NCBI GenBank assembly: GCA_030653975.1
Contig: JAURYH010000035.1
Span: forward strand, 49,058 to 113,057
DNA: 64,000 nt
Direction: 5' to 3'
Source: Hydrogenophaga sp.
Lineage (GTDB): Bacteria; Pseudomonadota; Gammaproteobacteria; Burkholderiales; Burkholderiaceae_C
Under the pieces are notes generated by a model. It saw only the letters and a program-made list of their open reading frames with translations, searched no databases and had not been told where the DNA came from. Of the stretch, positions 35,054 to 42,877 are shown one piece after another (positions within the stretch are counted from its first letter, which is position 1; each line of letters begins with the position of its first letter). Both the position numbers and the translations under genes were made by a program.

Positions 35054-35661
35054 GCGCCGCGCCGGGCCGTTCCCAAGCAAGCTCGCACCGCAGCCCGCAG
35101 GGCGAAGGTACTCCAGTGAGAACACGACGTGAACGGGTCATGGTCACGCGCGAGGTGGCCGTGACCTGCGTGCCCGATGGGCGCCCCGCCGAACTGCCGG
35201 CCGGGACGCTGGTGCAGATCACCCAGGCGCTGGGCGCCTCGTTCACCTTGCTGGTCGACGGCCAGCTGATGCGCCTGGCCGGCGCCGATGCCGACGCCAT
35301 CGGCAAGCCGGTGCCGCTCGCGCCGGTGCTGCCGGACGTTGCGGGGCCAGCCGGCCTGCGTGGACAGGTCTGGCAAACGCTCAAGACCTGCTACGACCCG
35401 GAGATTCCGGTCGACATCGTCGAGCTCGGTCTGGTCTATGTGTGCGACGTGCTGCCGATGGACGGCGGTGACTTCAGGGTCTCGATCAAGATGACCTTGA
35501 CGGCGCCCGGCTGTGGCATGGGCGACATGCTGGTGGACGAGATCCATGAGAAGTTGCTGGCCTTGCCCCACGTGGCCGAGGTCGACCTGGAATTCGTGTT
35601 CGATCCGCCCTGGGACCGTTCCCGCATGTCCGAAGCCGCGATGTTGTCACTGGGCCTGTGA
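35050..35661 (+). CDS. sufT: SufT, MIP18/DUF59 Fe-S maturation factor
   Basis: 203 residues, starting in an ATGA overlap with sufU. The N-terminal ~90 residues hold a short beta-rich region (VTREVAVTCVPDGRPAELPA). The MIP18/DUF59 domain (about 100-200) has LKTCYDPEIPVDIVELGLVY and MTLTAPGCGMGDMLVDEI, with the conserved Asp-Pro-Glu and Cys. SufT-type proteins help transfer clusters to apoproteins. It is the last gene of the suf operon and converges on fdxA with a 43-bp gap. Confidence 0.9.
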   Translation: MSAAPGRSQASSHRSPQGEGTPVRTRRERVMVTREVAVTCVPDGRPAELPAGTLVQITQALGASFTLLVDGQLMRLAGADADAIGKPVPLAPVLPDVAGPAGLRGQVWQTLKTCYDPEIPVDIVELGLVYVCDVLPMDGGDFRVSIKMTLTAPGCGMGDMLVDEIHEKLLALPHVAEVDLEFVFDPPWDRSRMSEAAMLSLGL

Positions 35662-35704
35662 CACGGCCCGGTGCCGGCCCCAGGCTCGCGCACGTGGGGT
35701 GGTT

Positions 35705-36028
35705 TCAGCGTTCGAGCTGGTCGCGTTTGTCGTGCACCGCGCTCCACGCGTCGGCGTCGGGCAGCGCGGGCTTGGTCCGCGTGATCGGCTTCCACACGAG
35801 CGCCAGCTCGGCGTTGAGCGGCGTGAAGTCCCGCTGGTCCTTGGGCACGTCTTCCTCGGCGTAGATCGCCGAGACCGGGCATTCCGGCACACAGACCGCG
35901 CAGTCGATGCACTCGTCGGGATCGATCACCAGGAAGTTCGGTCCCTCGCGAAACGCGTCGACCGGGCAGACATCGACGCAATCGGTGTATTTGCACCGGA
36001 TGCACGATTCGGTCACGACAAAGGTCAT
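35705..36028 (-). CDS. fdxA: FdxA-type 7Fe ferredoxin
   Basis: 107 residues from the ATG at 36028. The motif [18 protein letters not shown] (about 9-26) and [12 protein letters not shown] give the ligands of a [3Fe-4S] and a [4Fe-4S] cluster, as in Azotobacter ferredoxin I; the C-terminal extension of about 45 residues is also shared. The free cysteine after PVD in that protein is alanine here. It is the third gene of the minus-strand nnrS operon. It may deliver electrons for cluster assembly or repair under NO stress, which is inference. Confidence 0.92.
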   Translation of the reverse strand: MTFVVTESCIRCKYTDCVDVCPVDAFREGPNFLVIDPDECIDCAVCVPECPVSAIYAEEDVPKDQRDFTPLNAELALVWKPITRTKPALPDADAWSAVHDKRDQLER

Positions 36029-36033
36029 GGCGC

Positions 36034-36330
36034 TCAGCCGCCGCAGGACCCGCAGCAGGAATCCACCCCGTGCACGGGCGGGCTCCCGGCGGGTTTGGCG
36101 ATCTGCACGCGCCATTGTTCGGGACCACTTTCCAGCGCTGTCCAGCTGAAGGCGCCGTAGAGGCCGCTCTCGAACTGCCCGCGCAGCGGCTGCGGGTTGT
36201 GGTCGTTGATCAGTTCCATGGACCCGCCGGGCAACAAGGCTTTGAAGGTCGAGAACACCAGCGCATGGCGTTCGCGCGGAGCGATGCTGCGCAGGTCCAC
36301 GGTGGGGGCGGGAGCGGTGGTGGTGTGCAT
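36034..36330 (-). CDS. DUF2249 protein with C-terminal CCGSCGG tail
   Basis: 98 residues from the ATG at 36330. DUF2249 pattern: [20 protein letters not shown], then [13 protein letters not shown], with the conserved Asp-His-Asn-Pro. The last residues are DSCCGSCGG, a cysteine-rich tail suited to metal binding. DUF2249 proteins occur with nitrite/NO metabolism genes and nnrS, but their activity is unknown. It lies 5 bp before fdxA and 64 bp after nnrS, in the same transcription unit. Confidence 0.85.
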   Translation of the reverse strand: MHTTTAPAPTVDLRSIAPRERHALVFSTFKALLPGGSMELINDHNPQPLRGQFESGLYGAFSWTALESGPEQWRVQIAKPAGSPPVHGVDSCCGSCGG

Positions 36331-36394
36331 GGATGGGTCCTGGGTTGGGTGAAGAGGAAAGGGTTGAAAAAGCGGAGCGGAATGAACAAGAGCG

Positions 36395-37612
36395 TCAGCC
36401 GTCCTTGCCGTCGAAGCGCGTCTGGAGCAGCCAGGGGGTGTAGATGAAGAGGTAGATCGCAAAAGCCACCGACCAGGCCGCGGCAGAAATCACCAGGGCC
36501 AGTGGCAGCCATGGCGGCACGGCCAGCGGCAGCAGCACGCGCACCGCAGCCGCCAGCACCACGAGCACGTAGGCCGTGATCTCCGGGCGGGACACCTGCA
36601 GCGCGCGCCCGGTGTGGCCGCGGGCGGTGCGCGTCATCATGCCGATGATGAGGCCGGCGGTGGCACCGATCGCCAGCGCATGCACGCCGGCTGAAACGCC
36701 GACCCAGCCGAACCGGGCCGCCGCCAGCAAGGCCAGGCCGAAAGGAATCCAGGCGTAAGACACATGCAGGATCCAGAGGATCGGGCGGTGCCGGGTCAGC
36801 GCAGGCCGCCACTGCAGCAGCCGCCCCACCTGGGCCAGCGCCGCGAGCGACAACGCCAGGCCACCGACCATGTTCCAGCCCGCCGAGGCCGGCGCAAACA
36901 CCCACAGCAGCAAGGCCAGCGCGGTGAGCGCCAGCGCAGCGCGGTCCACCGGCGCACGCACCTTGAGTTTGAGCCCCGGGGTCGCGCTCATGGTGAAGGC
37001 CGGAATCACCCGACCCGCGATCACGCACTCGATCATCACGATCAAGGCCAGGGCGGCGTACAACGGGGTCAGCGGAGAGATCTCGAGGACGCCGGTCACC
37101 CCCAGGTGAAAGAAGCCGTTGGCCAGCGCGAGCAGCATCAACATCCCCGCCAGCGGCAGGTTGCGCCGGTTGCTCGCGCGCAGCAGCACATGGGTGAGCA
37201 CCGCGGCCACCAGGGGCAGCAGCGCCAGGTCCAGCACGGCGTACAACGCATAAGGCCCGGTCACGGCGGCCACCCGGGCCGCCAGCCACAGCAGGGCCAG
37301 GGCCCCCAGAAAGGCGCCGCGCGGCGTGACCAGCCCCGTCCAGGCTTTGACCGCGGTCAGCAGGAAGCCCAGGATGACCGCGATCGCAAAGCCGAACAGC
37401 ATTTCGTGCGCGTGCCACAGCAGCGGTGGCAGCGCCATGGTGAGGTTCCACGGGCCCAGGAACAGCGCCACCCACAGGGGAATCGACAGCAGCGCGAACG
37501 ACGCAGCGCCCAGGTAAAAGGGCCTGAATCCCAGCCTCAGCAACGGCCAGCCCGGGGGCTGTGGCGCTGCGGTGGGCTGGGGCGGCGTGGCGTGCAGGGT
37601 GGGGAGGGCCAT
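36395..37612 (-). CDS. nnrS: NnrS, haem-copper membrane protein of NO metabolism
   Basis: 405 residues from the ATG at 37612, a start chosen because the open frame further up runs into the NsrR-like site. About twelve hydrophobic helices are visible. Typical motifs are LRLGFRPFYLGAASFALLSI near the N-terminus, WHAHEMLFGFA (about 79-89) with its histidines, and HALAIGATAGLIIGMMTRTA toward the C-terminus. NnrS binds haem and copper and protects cells from NO-derived damage. It leads the operon nnrS-DUF2249-fdxA and is divergent from nsrR. Confidence 0.92.
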   Translation of the reverse strand: MALPTLHATPPQPTAAPQPPGWPLLRLGFRPFYLGAASFALLSIPLWVALFLGPWNLTMALPPLLWHAHEMLFGFAIAVILGFLLTAVKAWTGLVTPRGAFLGALALLWLAARVAAVTGPYALYAVLDLALLPLVAAVLTHVLLRASNRRNLPLAGMLMLLALANGFFHLGVTGVLEISPLTPLYAALALIVMIECVIAGRVIPAFTMSATPGLKLKVRAPVDRAALALTALALLLWVFAPASAGWNMVGGLALSLAALAQVGRLLQWRPALTRHRPILWILHVSYAWIPFGLALLAAARFGWVGVSAGVHALAIGATAGLIIGMMTRTARGHTGRALQVSRPEITAYVLVVLAAAVRVLLPLAVPPWLPLALVISAAAWSVAFAIYLFIYTPWLLQTRFDGKDG

Positions 37613-37660
37613 GGTGTGGTGGGCGTTGCAGGAACGGTCGGTTCGCTGCGAAGACCTCAT

Positions 37661-37683
37661 AAGAAGTATGTGAGATGAATCTT
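37661..37683. promoter_or_regulatory. NsrR-like operator facing nnrS
   Basis: Arms AAGAAGTATGT and AGATGAATCTT are separated by a single base (11-1-11). Seven of eleven positions agree between the half-sites, including the outer AAGA/TCTT. It lies 49 bp before the nnrS ATG. The nnrS promoter is a known NsrR target in other proteobacteria. Confidence 0.62.
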
Positions 37684-37701
37684 ATACCCAAACCACCCTT
37701 A

Positions 37702-37724
37702 AAGAAATATACTTGGTACCTCTT
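37702..37724. promoter_or_regulatory. NsrR-like operator at the nsrR promoter
   Basis: Arms AAGAAATATAC and TGGTACCTCTT with one base between, extended outward by CCTTA and TTAGG to a longer imperfect dyad. It ends 11 bp before the nsrR ATG and covers the approach to its ribosome-binding site (AGGGG), so repression of nsrR by its own product is likely. Six of eleven half-site positions agree. Confidence 0.58.
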
Positions 37725-37735
37725 TAGGGGTTTCC

Positions 37736-38257
37736 ATGCGACTTGCCGAGTACACCGACTACACCCTGCGCGTGCTGATGTATTGCGCGGCCCGCCCGCA
37801 CCAGATGGTGACCATCAGCGAACTGGCCGAACACCATGGGGTGTCCCGGAACCACCTGATGAAAATCGTCACCGACCTGGGTCGCCAGGGCGTGCTGGAA
37901 ACCACGCGGGGCCGCGGCGGCGGACTGCGCCTGCTGAAGGACCCGGCCCAGTTGCGCATCGGGGACGTGGTGCGTGCCTCCGAGACCGACTTCCGCCTGG
38001 TCGAGTGCTTCGACCCCGGCTCCAACCAGTGCTCGCTGTCGCCGACCTGCCGCCTGAAGGGCCTGTTCAACGCCGCGCTGGGGGCCTACTTCAAGGAACT
38101 CGACGGCATGACGCTGGCCGACATCGTCGAGCCCGTGCCGGCACCGGCCACGGGGCGCGCGATGTCACCGCGTGGCATCGCGGGGGTTTCTCCGGTGGCG
38201 GCACCCCGCAGCCTTCGCCAGCCCGCCCGCAAGGCAAAGCCCTTCCCCACGGCCTGA
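37736..38257 (+). CDS. nsrR: NsrR, Rrf2-family NO-sensing repressor
   Basis: 173 residues. The N-terminus MRLAEYTDYTLRVLMYCA and the recognition region GVSRNHLMKIV (about 35-45) are those of NsrR. Three cluster cysteines occur at 91, 99 and 105 (VECFDPGSNQCSLSPTCRL), and the wing is TTRGRGGGLRL. The Fe-S cluster reacts with NO, releasing DNA. The C-terminal ~35 residues (after EPVPAPATG) are a basic extension not usual in the family. Sites matching NsrR operators lie at its own promoter, at nnrS and before sufB. Confidence 0.93.
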   Translation: MRLAEYTDYTLRVLMYCAARPHQMVTISELAEHHGVSRNHLMKIVTDLGRQGVLETTRGRGGGLRLLKDPAQLRIGDVVRASETDFRLVECFDPGSNQCSLSPTCRLKGLFNAALGAYFKELDGMTLADIVEPVPAPATGRAMSPRGIAGVSPVAAPRSLRQPARKAKPFPTA

Positions 38258-38300
38258 CGCTTGCGCCGGGACCCATCCACCATCCATTGAAGGATCCGTC

Positions 38301-38558
38301 ATGTCACAACCCCATCTGCACCTGTCACCCGACGCCATCTACCCGTTCGACGCCCGCGGCGTGGCCAAACGATTCCGGCACGCCGCCATCTTCGGCGCGC
38401 TCGACAGCCTGCAGCCGGGCGAGACCATGCGATTCGCCAACGACCACGACCCCCTGCCGCTGCTGTCGCAGATCGCGCAGCGCTACGGCGACCGCATCGG
38501 CGTGGCATACCGGCAGCGCGAACCCGGCGCGATCGTGATCGACTTCAGCGTGCTGTGA
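38301..38558 (+). CDS. Second DUF2249 protein
   Basis: 85 residues from the ATG at 38301, 43 bp after nsrR. The pattern DARGVAKRFRHAAIFGALDS, then FANDHDPLPLLSQI, matches DUF2249, with the Asp-His-Asp-Pro motif in place of Asp-His-Asn-Pro. It lacks the cysteine tail of the gene at 36034-36330. Linkage to nsrR suggests a function in NO response; the biochemical role is unknown. Confidence 0.83.
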   Translation: MSQPHLHLSPDAIYPFDARGVAKRFRHAAIFGALDSLQPGETMRFANDHDPLPLLSQIAQRYGDRIGVAYRQREPGAIVIDFSVL

Positions 38559-38689
38559 ACGGACCAGGCGACGCAACCCCGCCATAGGGTTCGGGGCATC
38601 ATGAAGCACCATCGCGAGCGACGGAGTCGTGGTTCAGGATCGCATCGCAACAGTTGCTGGGCGCCCACCCGGTTGCAAGCCCCTGTTGC

Positions 38690-38947
38690 CTAGCGCTGAG
38701 CGGAAGTTCTGCCGGTCCAGGAAAAGGACCGCAAGGCAAAGCGGTCGGGCGCACACAGCTTCGTGAAGCGGCCGAACCAGTCATACCACTGCACCACGCT
38801 CACATGGCTCTGGATCAGCGGCAGCTCCAGCAGGCGCACGCGTTGCGAGATGGCGGAAGGTGTCACGTGCAGCGCGCGGGCCGCGCGTTCGAAACTGCCC
38901 TCGCGCACCACGGCGGCCAGGGCATGACGGGCGGCATAGTCCAGCAT
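38690..38947 (-). pseudogene. argP: Truncated argP: DNA-binding part only
   Basis: 85 codons from the ATG at 38947. The first 41 residues are the ArgP (IciA) helix-turn-helix: MLDYAARHALAAVVREGSFE and ARALHVTPSAISQRVRLLE. After RLLE the sequence becomes unrelated (LPLIQSHVSVVQWYDWFGRF and on) and stops, so about 215 residues of effector domain are missing. It is divergent from argO, the normal argP-argO arrangement. The break looks like a deletion or rearrangement. It may be dead or may yield a short DNA-binding peptide. Confidence 0.72.
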
Positions 38948-39020
38948 GGATGCAGTTTTTCTGAATCGGGTGAAGGAAAGACAGTTTGCCTTCATTGCAT
39001 TCCACAGGCAATCTCGGCGC

Positions 39021-39755
39021 ATGACGTCGTTTCCCGTTTCCGCTTCGCTGGTGTTTCCGGTCTTCCTGCAGGGCCTGGTCCTGAGCCTGGGGCTCATCGT
39101 CGCCATCGGCGCGCAGAACGCGTTCGTGCTGCGCCAGGGGCTGCGGCGCGAACACGTGGCCAGCGTGGTGCTGTTCTGCGCGCTGGCCGATGCCGTGCTC
39201 ATCACCGCCGGCGTGCTGGGCATGGCGCAGGCGCTGGGCCAGCACCCCGGCGTGGCCCGGGCCATGGCGCTGGCCGGCGCGGCGTTTCTGGCCTGGTACG
39301 GCTGGCAGGCGCTGCAGCGCGCACGGCTGTTCGGCCCCCAAGCGTCTTCTCACCTGCGGTGTGAATCCGGGGCTCCGCCGCTGGACGGGTCGCTGCCCCC
39401 CGAGGGGGCTGATCCGGCTCGGGGCGGCCCTGCGCCGGATCGCCTGACCCACGGCGCTGCGCTGGCGCAGGCAGCCGCCTTCACCCTGCTCAACCCGCAC
39501 GTCTATCTGGACACGGTGCTGCTGGTGGGCAGCATCGGCGCCCAACAACCCGCCGGGCTGCGGGGCTGGTTCATCGCCGGATCCAGCATGGCCAGCCTGG
39601 GCTGGTTCAGCGCCCTGGGCTTTGGCGCGCGCTGGCTGGCGCCGCTGTTCGCCAGGCCACGCGCCTGGCAGGTGCTCGACGGCTTGATCGGCGGGACCAT
39701 GTGGCTGCTGGCGGCACTGCTGGTGCGGCATGCCATGGCACCGCCCGGCGGCTGA
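39021..39755 (+). CDS. argO: ArgO/LysE-family basic amino acid exporter
   Basis: 244 residues from the ATG at 39021. LysE-family marks: FLQGLVLSLGLIVAIGAQNAFVLRQG in part as LGLIVAIGAQNAFVLRQG, ALADAVLITAGVLGMAQ, and LLNPHVYLDTVLLVGS. Six helices are expected. It is about 33 residues longer than the E. coli protein because of an extra hydrophilic segment (about residues 108-142, GAPPLDGSLPPEGADPARGG) encoded by a copy of the dispersed GC-rich repeat, inserted in frame in the loop before the fourth helix. Exports arginine or lysine; its usual activator ArgP is truncated next door. Confidence 0.85.
   Translation: MTSFPVSASLVFPVFLQGLVLSLGLIVAIGAQNAFVLRQGLRREHVASVVLFCALADAVLITAGVLGMAQALGQHPGVARAMALAGAAFLAWYGWQALQRARLFGPQASSHLRCESGAPPLDGSLPPEGADPARGGPAPDRLTHGAALAQAAAFTLLNPHVYLDTVLLVGSIGAQQPAGLRGWFIAGSSMASLGWFSALGFGARWLAPLFARPRAWQVLDGLIGGTMWLLAALLVRHAMAPPGG
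39360..39435 (+). repeat. Dispersed repeat copy inside argO
   Basis: The stretch has the repeat core GCTGCCCCCCGAGGGGG preceded by GGCTCCGCCGCTGGACG and followed by GC-rich sequence, as in the other copies (41742, 52531, 58156, 59589, 63829). It is in frame and adds about 25-35 residues to ArgO without a stop. Confidence 0.6.
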
Positions 39756-39799
39756 GCACGAACGCACAATCCCCTGACACCCTGTTCCACCCCATTGCC

Positions 39800-40438
39800 A
39801 TGTACCACCCCACCCACTTCGAAGAACACCGCCCCGGTGAACTGCAGCATGTGCTGCGCGAACACCCGCTGGGCGCGCTCATCACGCACGGCCCCGACGG
39901 CCTGGACGCCAACCACATCCCGTTCGAGCTGGACGAGGCCACCGGCCCGCACGGCACGCTGCGCGCCCACGTCGCGCGCGCCAACCCGGTCTGGCGCGAG
40001 GTGCCGGCCGACGGTGCGGACGTGCTGGTGATCTTCCAGTCCAGCGAGGCCTACATCTCGCCCAACTGGTACCCCAGCAAACCCGAACACCACCGCCACG
40101 TGCCCACCTGGAACTACCAGGTGGTGCACGCCCACGGCCGCCTGCGCGTGATGGACGACGAGCGCTTCGTGCGCGGCCTGGTGGCGCGCCTCACGCGCGA
40201 ACACGAGCAGCGCTCGCAGCAGGCCAAGCCCTGGAAGATGGGTGACTCGGCGCCCGAGTTCATCACCGGCCTGCTGCAGGCCATCGTCGGCATCGAGATC
40301 GAACTCACCCGGCTGGTGGGCAAGTCCAAGCTCGGCCAGAACCGCGAAGCACGCGACCGGCTGGGCGCGGCAGCGGGGGTGGAGGGCCTGGGGAATGCAG
40401 AGGCGGCGCGGGCCATGCGCGAAGCGGGAGGGACCTGA
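39800..40438 (+). CDS. PaiB-like FMN-binding protein
   Basis: 212 residues from the ATG at 39800. Conserved PaiB blocks are MYHPTHFEEHRPGEL, GALITHGPDGLDANHIPFEL, IFQSSEAYISPNWYPSK and VPTWNYQVVHAHG. The fold is a split-barrel FMN-binding domain. Bacillus PaiB is a negative regulator; proteobacterial members are generally of unknown substrate. It follows argO by 44 bp and may be cotranscribed. No DNA-binding domain is visible. Confidence 0.88.
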   Translation: MYHPTHFEEHRPGELQHVLREHPLGALITHGPDGLDANHIPFELDEATGPHGTLRAHVARANPVWREVPADGADVLVIFQSSEAYISPNWYPSKPEHHRHVPTWNYQVVHAHGRLRVMDDERFVRGLVARLTREHEQRSQQAKPWKMGDSAPEFITGLLQAIVGIEIELTRLVGKSKLGQNREARDRLGAAAGVEGLGNAEAARAMREAGGT

Positions 40439-40660
40439 AGGGCATGGCGGGTTGCGGCCGGCGGCAACCCGTCTCCACTGTTCAGTCACCGAGAAACAAG
40501 AAGCTCAAGAACTGGGCAATGATGCGGCCTACCAGACACCCTTCGACCCTCCCCGCGCCACCATCAGCGCCATCTGGGGCCGCTCTCACAGCCCGCAGGG
40601 GCCAGCGACTGGCACGGTCCGGCGGGCCCCAGCCTCCATTCGAACTCCTTCTGCACAGAC

Positions 40661-41026
40661 ATGACCCGAAAGACCGGCAACCTGGTACCCGAACTCTGGC
40701 GCTGCGACGCCGGCAGCGCCTCGGTGGCGGTGCTGCACATCCCCGGCGCGCTGGACCGGCGCCGGACCTTTGACATCGACGTGACCCTGATCGTGCGCGT
40801 GCCCGTCGAGGGCGACGAGCCCTGGCACGAGCTGGCGGTGGAGCTGGACGGCCAGCAGCAATGGCGCCGCCGCATTCCCAGCCACAGCCCCGGCCAGACC
40901 GACGGGCTGGACTACCACTGCCGCATCGAGCTGGAAACCGGTCGCGCGCTGCGCATCCGGGCAACCGCGGGCGCCGGCGGCTCGCGCATGCAGCAGCTCT
41001 GCATCGAGGCCCGGGAAGCGCTTTAA
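40661..41026 (+). CDS. Hypothetical protein, probable beta-sandwich
   Basis: 121 residues without signal peptide or membrane segment. Alternating hydrophobic/polar residues (RTFDIDVTLIVRVPVEG; WHELAVELDGQQQWRRRIPS) suggest a small all-beta domain. I do not recognise a family. Codon use and GC3 look like those of neighbouring real genes, supporting expression. It converges with the lipoprotein gene, overlapping it by 4 bp. Confidence 0.55.
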   Translation: MTRKTGNLVPELWRCDAGSASVAVLHIPGALDRRRTFDIDVTLIVRVPVEGDEPWHELAVELDGQQQWRRRIPSHSPGQTDGLDYHCRIELETGRALRIRATAGAGGSRMQQLCIEAREAL

Positions 41027-41835
41027 AGGGCGCTCTTTTCCAGCACCACGTCGATGCGCCGCTGGATGCGCGCCACCTCATCGGCAGCGCCCGCCGCCTG
41101 TGCGCGCTGCAACTGCACCTGGAGCCAGGCCAGCAGCGGACGGCGCCAGCCACGGGCGGAAGCGGTGTCGATGGCCAGCGTGATCGTGCCGGGCGTGGCC
41201 AGACCGCGCCTGAACAGGACGCCAGCGGCCACCAGACGGGACATCGGGTCAGCGATGCCGGCAAGCGCCGCATCGGGCGCACCGGTCGCGCCCACGAGGC
41301 CCCGGTGGGCCGCCGGCAACAACGCGGCATCGGCAGCCTGCGCGGCGCCCGCCAGGTAACGCGCATAGGCCTGCTCGGCCGGTGCGGCATCGCTTGCGAG
41401 CGCATCGAAGCCGGTGCACGGCGCAAAGTCGAGTGCCGCCGCCCGCGCGGCACAACGCAGCAACTCGATGCGCGCCAGCAGATCCGGCCGCGCCGTGCGC
41501 GACACCTCGGCGCGTGCCCGCGCAAACTCCGCCGCCTCCACCCGGCTGTCGCCACTGAGCCAGGCCTCCGCCGCCCGGTCCGCGCTGCCCTTGGCATTCA
41601 TCTGCCATTCGGGCACCAGCGGGTTGTTGCCACAAGCGGCCAGCGCCAACACCGAGACCGCAACGCCCCAGCGAGCGATCCATCGCCACAGAAGCGCGCC
41701 CCGGGCCTCAACCGGCGAGAAGTGCCCAAACCCAGAAACACCGCGGAACTGGCTTTGCCAGGCCGCAGGTGTTGCCCCCTTGAGGGGGGATGCGGCTACG
41801 CGCAGCGAGCAAGCAACGGGGGTGTCTCGTGTCAT
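41023..41835 (-). CDS. Lipoprotein of the MCE locus with repeat-derived N-terminus
   Basis: 270 residues from the ATG at 41835, which overlaps the MCE gene stop (ATGA). A lipoprotein signal (ARWGVAVSVLALAACGNN) is visible, but it begins only at about residue 50. The codons before it (about 4-31) come from a copy of the dispersed repeat, and no other in-frame ATG or GTG precedes the signal. The mature part is alanine rich and helical, like an Sel1/TPR-type protein, and does not match the PqiC lipoproteins usual in MCE systems. Probably periplasmic partner of the MCE protein; family unknown. Confidence 0.6.
   Translation of the reverse strand: MTRDTPVACSLRVAASPLKGATPAAWQSQFRGVSGFGHFSPVEARGALLWRWIARWGVAVSVLALAACGNNPLVPEWQMNAKGSADRAAEAWLSGDSRVEAAEFARARAEVSRTARPDLLARIELLRCAARAAALDFAPCTGFDALASDAAPAEQAYARYLAGAAQAADAALLPAAHRGLVGATGAPDAALAGIADPMSRLVAAGVLFRRGLATPGTITLAIDTASARGWRRPLLAWLQVQLQRAQAAGAADEVARIQRRIDVVLEKSAL
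41742..41825 (+). repeat. Dispersed repeat copy at the 5' end of the lipoprotein gene
   Basis: Reads GGAACTGGCTTTGCCAGGCC, then GTTGCCCCCTTGAGGGGGGA, then a GC-rich tail ending CAACGGGGGTG. The same order of blocks occurs at 52531-52610. It lies within the first codons of the minus-strand lipoprotein gene. Confidence 0.72.
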
Positions 41836-42857
41836 GGCAGCTTGATCTCCGTGTCGCGCGCAAACGGCCACTTGCGGTTCAGGTCGTTGATGAGCGCGTC
41901 CACCTTGCGCAGGCTCGAGTCCACATCGCTGCGCAGCGCCCCCAGATCGGTGGTCGCTTCGCGGGTGTTGCTGGCGATGCCCTGTGCCTCCACCAGCAAG
42001 GTGTCCAGTTTGGTCAGGCTGCCGCGGGCCTCGCCGAGCAGGCCGTTGAGCTGCTGCACGGTGGTGCGTGCGTCGCCCACCAGACCACCCCCCGTGGCGT
42101 TGCCAGACCCGCCCGGGTCCTGCCCGAACACCTGCCGGTCGGCATTGACCACCAGCGAATCCAGCCGCTGGATCAGGCCATCGGCCCGCGCGAGCACGGC
42201 GTTGGCGTTGCCCAGCATCGCCGCCAGCTGCTTCGCATCTTCGTCGTTGCCCATGAGCAGACCCATCGCACCCTGCGGCCCCTTGAGGCGCTCGGTGGCC
42301 ACCTGCAAGTTGGCCAGCGCCTGCTGCAGCGCAGCGTCGTCCTTGGTCAGGTTGTTGAGGTTGTCGAGCAGGTCGCGCGCCTGGATCACCAGCTTCGGGA
42401 TCTCGGCCGCCGCGTCGCCGCGCAAGACCTGACGCACGGCGCCTTCTTCCAGCGGCGGGTCGCTCAGCACGCCGCTGTAGGCGCGGATCTTCGTGCCACC
42501 CACCAGCGCCTTTTCCATGGTGAAGATGCTGGTGCTGCGCAGCCATTTGGCGTCCTTGGTGGGCACGTCCACCAGAATGCGCACGTTGCCGTCCTCGGCC
42601 AGCTCCAGCTGCGCCACCTTGCCGATGGCAAAGCCGGCAAACGTCATGTCCATGCCGGCGACCACGCCCTCGGAGTCGTCCGACATCAGCACCAGGCGCT
42701 GCGTGCGCTCGAAGGCGCCGCGCGCGTACATCACGTACAGCGCCGAGCCCACCACCAGCGCCAGCAACAGCAGGAGCAGGAGCGCGGCCTTGAACTCCAG
42801 GTCGTTCACCGAGGGCACGGGGTCGGGCACGGGGCCCTGGGAATTCGTTGGGTTCAT
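41832..42857 (-). CDS. MCE-domain protein (MlaD-like)
   Basis: 341 residues from the ATG at 42857. One N-terminal membrane anchor (ALLLLLLLALVVGSALYVMY, about 26-45) is followed by an MCE domain (GVVAGMDMTFAGFAIGKVAQ, about 64-83), then a long helical region (about 150-340; LDNLNNLTKD, LDSLVVNADRQ, LNGLLGEARG), likely a coiled tube or hexamer-forming tail. MCE proteins bind lipids in the periplasm. It follows the MlaE-like permease by 20 bp. The locus has no MlaF-like ATPase. Confidence 0.85.
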   Translation of the reverse strand: MNPTNSQGPVPDPVPSVNDLEFKAALLLLLLLALVVGSALYVMYARGAFERTQRLVLMSDDSEGVVAGMDMTFAGFAIGKVAQLELAEDGNVRILVDVPTKDAKWLRSTSIFTMEKALVGGTKIRAYSGVLSDPPLEEGAVRQVLRGDAAAEIPKLVIQARDLLDNLNNLTKDDAALQQALANLQVATERLKGPQGAMGLLMGNDEDAKQLAAMLGNANAVLARADGLIQRLDSLVVNADRQVFGQDPGGSGNATGGGLVGDARTTVQQLNGLLGEARGSLTKLDTLLVEAQGIASNTREATTDLGALRSDVDSSLRKVDALINDLNRKWPFARDTEIKLP

Positions 42858-42877
42858 GGCTGGGGTATGCGGGGAAT

